In this document: positions 1 to 5,206 of the stretch, piece by piece | Numbering within the stretch: position 1 is the stretch's first letter | How the letters are laid out: every line of letters starts with the position of its first letter | Source of the DNA: an uncultured Porphyromonadaceae bacterium | GTDB lineage: Bacteria > Bacteroidota > Bacteroidia > Bacteroidales > Muribaculaceae | NCBI GenBank assembly: GCA_947175715.1 | Contig: CAMWOD010000111.1 | Location: 1 to 5,206 of the forward strand | Direction: 5' to 3' | Length of the DNA stretch: 5,206 nucleotides | The notes under the pieces: model-generated | Databases searched by the model: none | The model's input: the letters and a program-made list of their open reading frames with translations, nothing else | Told to the model about the DNA's origin: nothing | Made by a program: the position numbers and the translations under genes

Positions 1-395
1 ATCGCTTGGAATGTATAGAACGAGATACCCACCGGGAGTAGCACATCTAATGTAAACCAGTCAAGACCCACTCCAAATAGTGAAAACAGTCGCACGATAT
101 TCTCGCTGAAAAAATTGAAGTACTTGAATGCGGCAAGTATACCCAGATTGAGTATTATATTACCGCAAATAAAGTAATTCTTACGATACCGATCAAAAAG
201 AATGGCTGTAGAATATGTGGAAAAAGAGGTGAGGATGATCAGTATCAGGAATCGCCAGTCCCACCAACCATAAAAAACATAGCTTGCACATAGAAGCCAT
301 AAGTTCTGCAACTTTAGTTTGTTGCGAAAAACAAACCAGTAGACGCAGAAAAATACTACCATGAATAATGCAAAAACAATGTCAGTGAATTGCAT
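1..395 (-). CDS. MBOAT-family membrane O-acyltransferase (AlgI/DltB-like), N-terminal part only
   Basis: This partial gene runs off the left edge; 131 codons are visible from an ATG at 395. The product is very hydrophobic. Transmembrane segments are likely at about residues 4-23, 33-42, 48-67 and 74-96. Two family signatures can be read: ASYVFYGWWDWRFL at 37-50, the aromatic-rich second helix, and LLPVGISFYTFQA at 119-131, which in AlgI/DltB-type proteins precedes the conserved core. Members move acyl groups, usually acetyl, across or within the inner membrane onto alginate, teichoic acids, peptidoglycan or other polysaccharides; the substrate cannot be told from this fragment. Full-length relatives are roughly 450-500 residues, so the catalytic His lies outside the window. 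The gene has its own consensus promoter 32-62 bp upstream and lies beyond a hairpin, so it appears transcriptionally separate from the redox genes. The family call is firm; the substrate is unknown. Confidence 0.9.
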   Translation of the reverse strand, partial: MQFTDIVFALFMVVFFCVYWFVFRNKLKLQNLWLLCASYVFYGWWDWRFLILIILTSFSTYSTAILFDRYRKNYFICGNIILNLGILAAFKYFNFFSENIVRLFSLFGVGLDWFTLDVLLPVGISFYTFQA

Positions 396-426
396 GATAC
401 AAGCAAATGAGGTAAATCTTGAATTG

Positions 427-457
427 CAAAGTTATGCAAATTCCACGATTTCTCAAA
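427..457 (-). promoter_or_regulatory. Bacteroidetes-type promoter for the MBOAT gene
   Basis: On the minus strand the sequence reads TTTG (457-454), a 19-bp spacer, then TAACTTTG (434-427). This exactly matches the known Bacteroidetes primary sigma factor consensus (-33 TTTG, 19-21 bp, -7 TAnnTTTG). Transcription would begin a few bases downstream, near 420, giving a leader of about 25 nt before the ATG at 395. No operator-like repeat overlaps it. Confidence 0.75.
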
Positions 458-486
458 CATCAACTTGCTCTACGTAAAATACAACG

Positions 487-525
487 ATGCCATGGTTGAC
501 ACAAGAGGGGTGTCAACCATGGCAT
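487..525 (-). terminator. Perfect 16-bp inverted repeat, probable terminator of the CMD-cupin operon
   Basis: The arms at 487-502 (ATGCCATGGTTGACAC) and 510-525 are perfect reverse complements separated by a 7-nt loop. The stem lies 23 bp beyond the stop codon of the CMD-cupin gene and ahead of the MBOAT promoter, the expected place for a transcription terminator. The minus-strand bases after the stem (CGTTGTATTTTACG) are only moderately T-rich, so intrinsic termination would be imperfect. A protein-binding palindrome or an mRNA 3'-end stabilising hairpin are alternatives. Confidence 0.6.
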
Positions 526-548
526 TAACGCATCAACCAAAAATAAAA

Positions 549-1367
549 CTATTTGAGCGTGTTGTATTCTTCGTCAGTTACGGGTTCGAGCCACACATTT
601 TCGGTTTCTTCGCCTGGAACAGCGAATGCCAAGTGTGCAAACCATGAGTCTTTGGCGGCTCCATGCCAGTGTTTCACATTGGCGGGGATATTGATTACGG
701 TGCCGGGTAGAATTTCTACAGGTTCTTTCCCTTCTTCCTGATACCATCCTCGGCCAGCCACGCCTACCAGCATCTGGCCACCACCTTTTTCGGCCCGGTG
801 CACGTGCCAGTTATTCCTGCAGCCTGGCTCAAATGTGACATTGGCGAAGGGTATCTGGTCGGTTGAGATCTGGGCGAGATAGCTATTTCCGATAAAATAC
901 TTAGCATAGGCAGTATTGGGCTCACCAATTGGGAATATCATCGAGCGCACAAATTCAGCCTTGGCGTCGTCACCTTTTATGTCGTCGGTCCAAACATCCT
1001 TTGCGAGGCGGAAAGCGGCCCACGCTTTAGGCCAACCGGCGTAGAACGCGATATGTGTAAGTATCTCAGAAATCTCAGTGCGTGTAATCCCGTTTTTCTT
1101 AGCTTCTTGCAGGTGATATGTGAGCGATGTATCGGTGATGCCTTGTGATATTAGGGAGGTAATTGTCACCAGGCTGCGGTCGCGAAGCGAAAGGAGATCA
1201 TTGCGGCTCCATACTTCTCCGAATAGAATATCATCATTGAGATGGGCGAACTCAGGGGCGAAGTCGCCGAGTTGTTGCCTTCCGGCGGTCTGTACTATTT
1301 TTTGTTGTGCCATTATGGGTGAAAGAGTTATGATACTTAAAATGAAAGTTAGGACTACGCGCTTCAT
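549..1367 (-). CDS. Exported carboxymuconolactone decarboxylase (CMD)-cupin fusion protein
   Basis: The product has 272 residues from the ATG at 1367; the frame also opens three codons earlier with TTG, but ATG is preferred. Residues 1-20 (MKRVVLTFILSIITLSPIMA) form a signal peptide ending at an A-Q site, so the protein should act in the periplasm. Residues about 36-126 match the CMD fold, including HIAFYAGWPKAWAAF (105-119). There is no CxxC, so it is not an AhpD-type peroxidase. Residues about 176-250 are a cupin: motif 1 GCRNNWHVH (182-190) with Gln198, motif 2 PGTVINIPANVKHWHG (221-236). His188, His190, Gln198 and His235 (or His233) are the likely metal ligands. The cupin half resembles single-domain metal-binding cupins. 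The gene starts 30 bp after the DXS-like gene, so the two are probably cotranscribed, and a hairpin follows its stop. The substrate is unknown; the muconolactone reaction should not be assumed for this exported branch. Confidence 0.85.
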   Translation of the reverse strand: MKRVVLTFILSIITLSPIMAQQKIVQTAGRQQLGDFAPEFAHLNDDILFGEVWSRNDLLSLRDRSLVTITSLISQGITDTSLTYHLQEAKKNGITRTEISEILTHIAFYAGWPKAWAAFRLAKDVWTDDIKGDDAKAEFVRSMIFPIGEPNTAYAKYFIGNSYLAQISTDQIPFANVTFEPGCRNNWHVHRAEKGGGQMLVGVAGRGWYQEEGKEPVEILPGTVINIPANVKHWHGAAKDSWFAHLAFAVPGEETENVWLEPVTDEEYNTLK

Positions 1368-1397
1368 TTTGAGCAATTTTTATCGGTGATTGAGGTG

Positions 1398-3170
1398 TTA
1401 TTTTATCGATGCAAGAGCTGATTGCGCTATCTGCTCGGGGGTAAGTCCACAACGCTTCTGCAGCTCGGCGTAGTTGTATCGGTTGAGGAATTCCTTGGGC
1501 AGTCCCAGATTTATGACCTTGACGGGTGCGTCGCCTAAATAAGAAGCCACTTTCTGGCCGAAACCACCGTCGATGATACCATCCTCGGCCGTTATCACAG
1601 CCTTGTAATCTTTGAGGGCATCCAGTGTATCGGTGTCGAGAGTCGAAAGATTGCGGGGGTTGATTAGAGTCACGTTCAATCCTTCCTTGGCGAGTAGGTC
1701 GGCAGCCTGCTGCATGAAGCCGAACATCAGGCCTGCGCCAATAAGGGCTACTTCAGCTCCTTGCCGCACAATCTCATATTTAGGTGTGGAATAATCGTCA
1801 AGAATCTCAATATCAGGATTTGACACGGCTATACCTCCGGGTGTGCGCACTACAACAGGAAGTTGGTCTTGCTTGATCGACCAGTCAAGCATGGCCTCAA
1901 ACTCCTCCTTGCATGTAGGCGCAAGATAAAGCAGTTCAGGGATGTTGGAGAGCAATGCTATATCGAAGAATCCAAGGTGTGTCTCATCGTTCATGCCGAA
2001 CATCGAGCCATAGAATACCACAAAAGTAGCAGCCTGCTTGTTGAGTGCTATGTCCTGGCTAAACTGGTCGTAAGCTCTTTGCAAGAAGCTGCTTACAAAT
2101 CCTACCACAGGGCGTATGCCACCTTTGGCAAGTCCGCTGGCTATATCTACAGCCGATTGCTCGGCGATAGCGGCATCAATAAACTGCTTTCCTGCCTCTT
2201 GACGACGTGATTTATCAAAGCCGAGCACTCCAGGTGTGCCGGCAGTGATGGCCACTACCTTGCTATTCTCTTTCATGTGTCGAAGCATACCCTTGGCGAA
2301 TAGATCGCCATAATCTTCGGGTGCATTATTGGGCTCCGGCTCGTTGAGAGGTGCGCCAGTTTTAAGGTCAAACGGGCCCGAGAAGTGGAATGCCTCCTTA
2401 TTGGCTTCGGCCACGGGCAGGCCCATGCCTTTCATGGTGTTGATGTGAACTACCACAGGATGATCAATGCCCTTTACGCCTCTGAATGCCTCGATAAGGC
2501 TATGGATATCATTGCCATAAGCTACGTATCGGTAATCATAGCCCATAGCACGGAATAGGTTGTTTTCGGCAGTGCCATTGGTCTCGCGGAGCAGTTGCAG
2601 GTTATCGTAGATGCCACCGTGATTCTCGGCGATACTCATCTGATTGTCATTGACTATAACGATGAAGTTGGAGTTGAGCGTGGCGCCATAGTCGAAGCCC
2701 TCGAATGCTATGCCACCACTGAGCGAGCCATCGCCGATTACGGCTACAACATTCTCCCGCTCCCCCTTAAGGTCGCGAGCGGTGGCCAAGCCAGCGGCGA
2801 GAGCCACTGCCGATGATGTGTGGCCCAGCGAGTAAAGATCGTACTCGCTCTCGGCTGGATTGGTGTAACCGGTCACATCATCATAGTGAGCCGGATCGGT
2901 AAATGCCTGCATACGACCAGTTATCATCTTATGGGGATATGTCTGGTGCGACACGTCGAATACAATTTTATCCTCGGGCGTGTTGAAAACATAGTGGAGC
3001 GCCACCACGGCCTCTACCATACCCAGGTTTGGACCGATATGGCCACCGTGGGCCGAAAGTTTTTTCAACAATGTAGCACGCAGTTCGGCTGAAAGCTCGG
3101 TTAGCTCGGTCTCGTTCATATTCCGGATATCGGCCGGAGACTTAATTTCTGATAAATCTATTGTGTCCAT
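1398..3170 (-). CDS. DXS-like thiamine diphosphate enzyme (transketolase superfamily), probably not a true DXP synthase
   Basis: The protein has 590 residues; true 1-deoxy-D-xylulose 5-phosphate synthases have about 620-640. The whole DXS layout is present: a ThDP-binding N-terminal domain (about 10-275), a pyrimidine-binding domain (about 285-450) and a transketolase C-terminal domain (about 463-585). Retained catalytic features are His44 (GGHIGPNLG), His75 (DVSHQTYPHK), the metal motif GDG with Asp147 and Asn176 (NDNQMSI), Glu337 (IAEQ), Arg365 (LQRAYDQ) and His398. An ungapped alignment from IAEQ to the PRG loop, done by eye against E. coli DXS, shows the glyceraldehyde-phosphate site has changed: Tyr392 to Val359, Arg420 to Tyr387, Asp427 to Asn394, Arg478 to Gly445, and His372 to Ser339. 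A decarboxylating ThDP acyloin synthase or transketolase-like role with a different acceptor is inferred. It lies among redox genes, 126 bp after the ABM gene and 30 bp before CMD-cupin. The ATG at 3170 follows an A/T-rich leader without a Shine-Dalgarno; no consensus promoter was found in the 126-bp gap. The fold is certain, the substrate unknown. Confidence 0.85.
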   Translation of the reverse strand: MDTIDLSEIKSPADIRNMNETELTELSAELRATLLKKLSAHGGHIGPNLGMVEAVVALHYVFNTPEDKIVFDVSHQTYPHKMITGRMQAFTDPAHYDDVTGYTNPAESEYDLYSLGHTSSAVALAAGLATARDLKGERENVVAVIGDGSLSGGIAFEGFDYGATLNSNFIVIVNDNQMSIAENHGGIYDNLQLLRETNGTAENNLFRAMGYDYRYVAYGNDIHSLIEAFRGVKGIDHPVVVHINTMKGMGLPVAEANKEAFHFSGPFDLKTGAPLNEPEPNNAPEDYGDLFAKGMLRHMKENSKVVAITAGTPGVLGFDKSRRQEAGKQFIDAAIAEQSAVDIASGLAKGGIRPVVGFVSSFLQRAYDQFSQDIALNKQAATFVVFYGSMFGMNDETHLGFFDIALLSNIPELLYLAPTCKEEFEAMLDWSIKQDQLPVVVRTPGGIAVSNPDIEILDDYSTPKYEIVRQGAEVALIGAGLMFGFMQQAADLLAKEGLNVTLINPRNLSTLDTDTLDALKDYKAVITAEDGIIDGGFGQKVASYLGDAPVKVINLGLPKEFLNRYNYAELQKRCGLTPEQIAQSALASIK

Positions 3171-3296
3171 GTTTTATATATTTTTTCTGTAATATAACGC
3201 CGAATTTTGGCTTCAAGTTGCGTGGAATGGGTGTATTTATAAACCATATTGAGGTTAAGTCAGCCCAATTTCCAAGATTCTGCTATAAGAGGAAGA
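3171..3296. other. Intergenic gap between the ABM and DXS-like genes
   Basis: This is the longest gap inside the putative operon. On the minus strand it ends in an A/T-rich run before the DXS-like ATG. No TAnnTTTG element is present. The nearest match is a weak TTGAAG with TATATT only 14 bp away. No convincing hairpin or riboswitch-like structure was seen, so readthrough from the ABM gene is the simplest reading, though a weak or regulated promoter cannot be excluded. Confidence 0.4.
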
Positions 3297-3773
3297 TTAT
3301 TTTGGTTCAGTATCGGTAATGATAATATTGGTCAAAACGTTCGCAGGATTCAGAGGTGTGACATCGTCGAGTCGGAGGGAGTCGACCATGTGGAGGGTAC
3401 CTTGCTTATATTTCTGAAAATGGGGAGACGCAATATGTTGCTTATATGCTTCCTGGCTTGCGTAGGTTTCAAGGATTGTGATAGAGCAGGGGTTATCCTT
3501 ATCGGCCACGGCATACATGGTCAATACTCCTGGCTCGGTTTCGAGAGATGTAGTACCTACCTCAATGGCATATCTCATATATTCATCAAGATATTGGGGA
3601 TTGACCAGAATCTTTGACAATCGAACTATGCCGTCGGGCTGCATAGGTAGTTTCTCACACATATTGTTGACATTATACTGTTTATTTTCAGTTGAATGAC
3701 CCAAGCACTGTGCCTCGTAAGCACAGAAAGTAAAACCTGCAATCAGTATTATTTTAAGAGCGTGGAGGGTCAT
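3297..3773 (-). CDS. Exported ABM-domain protein, putative quinol monooxygenase
   Basis: The 158-residue product begins with a hydrophobic leader (about residues 5-19, KIILIAGFTFCAYEA), so export is likely; cleavage near Gln22 is possible. Cys17 and Cys23 do not sit in a good lipobox, so a lipoprotein is less likely. Residues about 48-138 match the antibiotic biosynthesis monooxygenase (ABM) ferredoxin-like fold. Recognisable are the first strand GIVRLSKILVNPQYLDEY (48-65), EPGVLTMYAV (80-89), ILETYASQEAYKQHIASPHF (100-119) and GTLHMVDSL (125-133). These last blocks are characteristic of the YgiN/quinol monooxygenase branch. Family members are small dimeric, usually cofactor-independent oxygenases of quinols or polyketides, and some only bind small molecules. 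The start ATG overlaps the flavin reductase stop (ATGA), so translation is probably coupled. The odd point is compartment: the coupled partner has no signal peptide. An internal start at Met38 would give a cytosolic form, but the leader looks genuine. Confidence 0.82.
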   Translation of the reverse strand: MTLHALKIILIAGFTFCAYEAQCLGHSTENKQYNVNNMCEKLPMQPDGIVRLSKILVNPQYLDEYMRYAIEVGTTSLETEPGVLTMYAVADKDNPCSITILETYASQEAYKQHIASPHFQKYKQGTLHMVDSLRLDDVTPLNPANVLTNIIITDTEPK

Positions 3774-4339
3774 TTCTGCTTCTCGCTCCAGTTGTCGTGC
3801 ATCTTACGGCATTTACCGATCACGTCGCCCGAGAGAATGTAGGAGTAAGTTGGGAACTCAAACAACACGGTGTGCATCTTATTGTAGTCGATTTTGCCGG
3901 TTTCATCAAGGTTTTCCTCATTGACATAGGTGTTGGCAATCGAGCAGATGAAATTGTTGAAGCCATTACATTCGTAGATGTCTACAATTTCCAGCTCCAT
4001 AGTCAGCGGCGCTTCGTCGATAACAGGTGTGCCTGCTTCTCCGCGGTGATATTCAAATACTTGCGACTTATCCTCCTTATCGCCATCCACACTGCCTACA
4101 TAGTCGACCTTGTCGAGCATTTCAACACTGACGAGATTGAGCGACATGCGCTTGCCTACACCGAGGGCGGGAGTGGTGTAATGCGGTTTGGCCATGCTCA
4201 CGAGTACACGGTCGTGGCTTACAATGCCAACGTGCGATATTTCGAGCCAGTTTACCTTACCATTAACATCGGCACCAATTACAGTGACAGGAGTGGGGTA
4301 GAGGGCTAATTTTGATCCTAAGTTTACTTTCTTTGCCAT
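3770..4339 (-). CDS. Flavin reductase-like FMN-binding split-barrel protein
   Basis: The 189-residue product has no signal peptide or membrane segment and should be cytosolic. The flavin-reductase domain spans about residues 8-175. It opens with the typical YPTPVTVIGADVNGKVN (14-30). Next come the FMN-pocket strands SHVGIVSHDRVLVSMAKPHY (35-54), where most relatives have an AWxGxxxxDPP-like block. MSLNLVSVEMLDKVDYVGSV (65-84) then corresponds to the family's F-x-VN(L/I)P...DYCG segment. Relatives bind FMN and either reduce it with NAD(P)H, often to supply an oxygenase, or act as flavoproteins themselves. The gene lies 68 bp after the flavodoxin remnant and overlaps the ABM gene by 4 bp. This arrangement suggests a flavin reductase/oxygenase pair, but the ABM protein appears to be exported and ABM enzymes usually need no flavin, so direct electron supply is uncertain. 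A 15-bp palindrome lies 17 bp upstream of its ATG. Confidence 0.85.
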   Translation of the reverse strand: MAKKVNLGSKLALYPTPVTVIGADVNGKVNWLEISHVGIVSHDRVLVSMAKPHYTTPALGVGKRMSLNLVSVEMLDKVDYVGSVDGDKEDKSQVFEYHRGEAGTPVIDEAPLTMELEIVDIYECNGFNNFICSIANTYVNEENLDETGKIDYNKMHTVLFEFPTYSYILSGDVIGKCRKMHDNWSEKQK

Positions 4340-4355
4340 AACTATTCTTCTATTA

Positions 4356-4370
4356 TCAATATTATATTGA
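4356..4370. promoter_or_regulatory. 15-bp A/T palindrome upstream of flavin reductase, possible operator
   Basis: TCAATAT (4356-4362), one central base, and ATATTGA (4364-4370) form a perfect inverted repeat in the 68-bp gap before the flavin reductase ATG. On the minus strand it contains TAATATTG (4364-4357), one mismatch from the Bacteroidetes -7 element TAnnTTTG, but no good -33 TTTG lies 19-21 bp upstream. It could be an operator over a weak internal promoter; in an A/T-rich gap chance is a real alternative. Confidence 0.3.
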
Positions 4371-4407
4371 AATAAACCTTTTCATTTTGAAGGATTGTCT
4401 TGATGAT

Positions 4408-5003
4408 TTAATTGTAGACGTACATCGTTTTCCGGTTGACAATATACATCCCTTGTGGAAGATGTGTATAGGTGTTCATTTCTTGTCCAACTAATTTACC
4501 ATCAAGAGTGAAAATTGTGAAAGAGTCGGAGTGTTGATCGGCGGCGATGGTGCTTACTTCGGCTATTTCGGAGTAGTTGACTGTCTTAAGCCACTCAGAT
4601 ATCAGTGACGAAGCACGTGAGGTCTGCGATGAACGGATCCACAACGATGGTGCGAGGAAGTCGCCGCGGGGGATAAGCCGCTTGGCATCGCTCTCAACGC
4701 CGCTGATGCCGCTGCTTGCACTCGACACGATAAGGCCGATTTTCTTTCCGGCCATTGCTCGACCGTTCTGAAAAAGGAATGTCTGTAATGGTGCTGCCAT
4801 CTGACTCCACCACAGTGGAGCGCCGATAATGATACAATCGTTTCAGCAGGCTCAATCCGCACTACATCGGCATCGATTTGGCGTGAAAGTTCGGTGACGA
4901 TGTTGTGCACATTGTTGGTGAAACTATAATATACCACCAGCGTTTTTGCCTGAGTGGCAAATGCTGAAATAATAACGGACAGCGAAAGTATAAGTTTTTT
5001 CAT
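4408..5003 (-). pseudogene. Exported flavodoxin-family protein, disrupted by internal deletion and frame change
   Basis: The ATG at 5003 opens a signal peptide (MKKLILSLSVIISAFATQA) followed by a flavodoxin first strand and FMN-phosphate loop (KTLVVYYSFTNNVHNI), then helix 1 and strand 2 (DADVVRIEPAE). At about 4841/4842 the homology jumps to another frame: NDCIIIGAPLWWSQMAAPLQ is flavodoxin strand 3 with its IGxPxWW loop, continuing through KKIGLIVSSASSG to a last helix ending SEWL. The original frame carries on as unrelated residues and stops at 4602; the second frame runs to the TAA at 4408. The second frame has a TGA directly before the junction, so it cannot be read from upstream. Strand 2 and strand 3 are nearly adjacent, whereas flavodoxins have roughly 30-40 residues between them. 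Loss of a block of 3n+1 bases explains both facts. The C-terminal 40 residues (TLDGKLV...LPQGMYIVNRKTMYV) resemble a short Bacteroidetes sorting-type tail. A sequencing error alone would not explain the missing segment. Confidence 0.8.
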
Positions 5004-5031
5004 GGGAATGAACGATATTATGTTTTGTTGA

Positions 5032-5206
5032 TTAGTCGATTTCTACAATTGATGGTTGTACTCCGAGGTCGTGAAACAGTGCAAGCTCATTGGCCTGCAG
5101 TTGATAATCGTCGCAATTATTCTCATTAGTTTCGATAATTCCTGTTTGCACAAAATAGTGTTCAAGTACCTGCTCGGGTGTAGTGCCATATCGTGACGCT
5201 ACATAT
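5032..5206 (-). CDS. C-terminal end of an unidentified protein
   Basis: An open frame enters from the right edge and ends with TAA at 5032, giving 57 visible residues: it begins YVASRYGTTPEQVLEHYFVQ and ends LGVQPSIVEID. It stops 28 bp before the flavodoxin ATG, as expected of an upstream operon member, and no other minus-strand frame here is convincing. The block VASRYGTTPEQVLEHYFVQTGII loosely recalls the late helix and strand of aldo-keto reductases (iA.kYG.tp.Qv...w.vq.gii), and such reductases often neighbour flavodoxins in Bacteroidales. However, the expected IPKS/IPGS motif after it is absent, so that identity is only a guess. Confidence 0.5.
   Translation of the reverse strand, partial: YVASRYGTTPEQVLEHYFVQTGIIETNENNCDDYQLQANELALFHDLGVQPSIVEID

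Noticed and set aside
465..647. 60-codon plus-strand open frame spanning the palindrome
   Set aside because: It reads through the inverted repeat into the antisense of the CMD-cupin gene and has no recognisable features.
1863..2210. 115-codon plus-strand open frame
   Set aside because: It is antisense to the DXS-like gene, whose reading is supported by active-site motifs across this region.
1398..3170. Naming the DXS-like gene dxs
   Set aside because: The fold fits, but loss of the phosphate-anchoring arginines makes the DXP synthase assignment unsafe.
3191..3220. Sigma70-like promoter (TTGAAG, TATATT) before the DXS-like gene
   Set aside because: The spacing is only 14 bp and it does not match the Bacteroidetes consensus.
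3249..3617. 122-codon plus-strand open frame starting in the gap upstream of the DXS-like gene
   Set aside because: Most of it is antisense to the ABM gene and it shows no family motif or start signal.
3797..4309. 170-codon open frame on the plus strand
   Set aside because: It lies entirely antisense to the flavin reductase gene, and its sequence has no recognisable domain; the minus-strand frame has clear family motifs.
4602..4841. C-terminal half of the first flavodoxin frame as a genuine protein end
   Set aside because: After the junction its residues are rich in Ser, Arg, Ala and His and match nothing, while the other frame gives a clear flavodoxin.
4820..4860. Programmed ribosomal frameshift in the flavodoxin gene
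   Set aside because: There is no slippery heptamer with a following structure, and a shift would not restore the missing segment between strands 2 and 3.

Overview
The window looks like chromosomal DNA from a gut-type Bacteroidales bacterium (Bacteroides, Prevotella or Muribaculaceae-like). The sequence shows three signs of this. One gene has a canonical Bacteroidetes promoter (TTTG-N19-TAACTTTG). Translation starts lack Shine-Dalgarno sequences and are often preceded by A-rich stretches. Several genes resemble families common in Bacteroidales: an exported carboxymuconolactone decarboxylase/cupin fusion, an exported ABM-domain protein, and an exported flavodoxin with a sorting-like tail. The genus assignment is an inference.

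All supported genes lie on the minus strand, so transcription runs from high to low coordinates. In that order they are: the C-terminal end of an unidentified protein (5032-5206); a broken exported flavodoxin gene (4408-5003); a flavin-reductase-like protein (3770-4339); an exported ABM-domain, quinol-monooxygenase-like protein (3297-3773) whose start overlaps the preceding stop as ATGA; a DXS/transketolase-like thiamine diphosphate enzyme (1398-3170); and an exported CMD-cupin fusion (549-1367). A perfect 16-bp inverted repeat (487-525) follows and probably ends this transcription unit. Beyond it, a strong consensus promoter (427-457) starts a separate unit with the N-terminal 131 codons of an MBOAT acyltransferase (1-395), which runs off the window.

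The genes from 5206 to 549 form a plausible redox/small-molecule operon. Gaps are 28, 68, -4, 126 and 30 bp. Three products carry export signals (flavodoxin, ABM protein, CMD-cupin), while the flavin reductase and DXS-like enzyme appear cytosolic. The most interesting protein is the DXS-like enzyme. It keeps the thiamine-diphosphate machinery but has lost the residues that hold glyceraldehyde 3-phosphate in true DXS (equivalents of E. coli Tyr392, Arg420, Asp427 and Arg478), so it probably makes something other than DXP. The flavodoxin gene is disrupted by a frame change together with loss of the segment between its second and third beta strands, with the junction near 4841/4842.

No RNA genes, CRISPR arrays, insertion sequences or phage genes were recognised.
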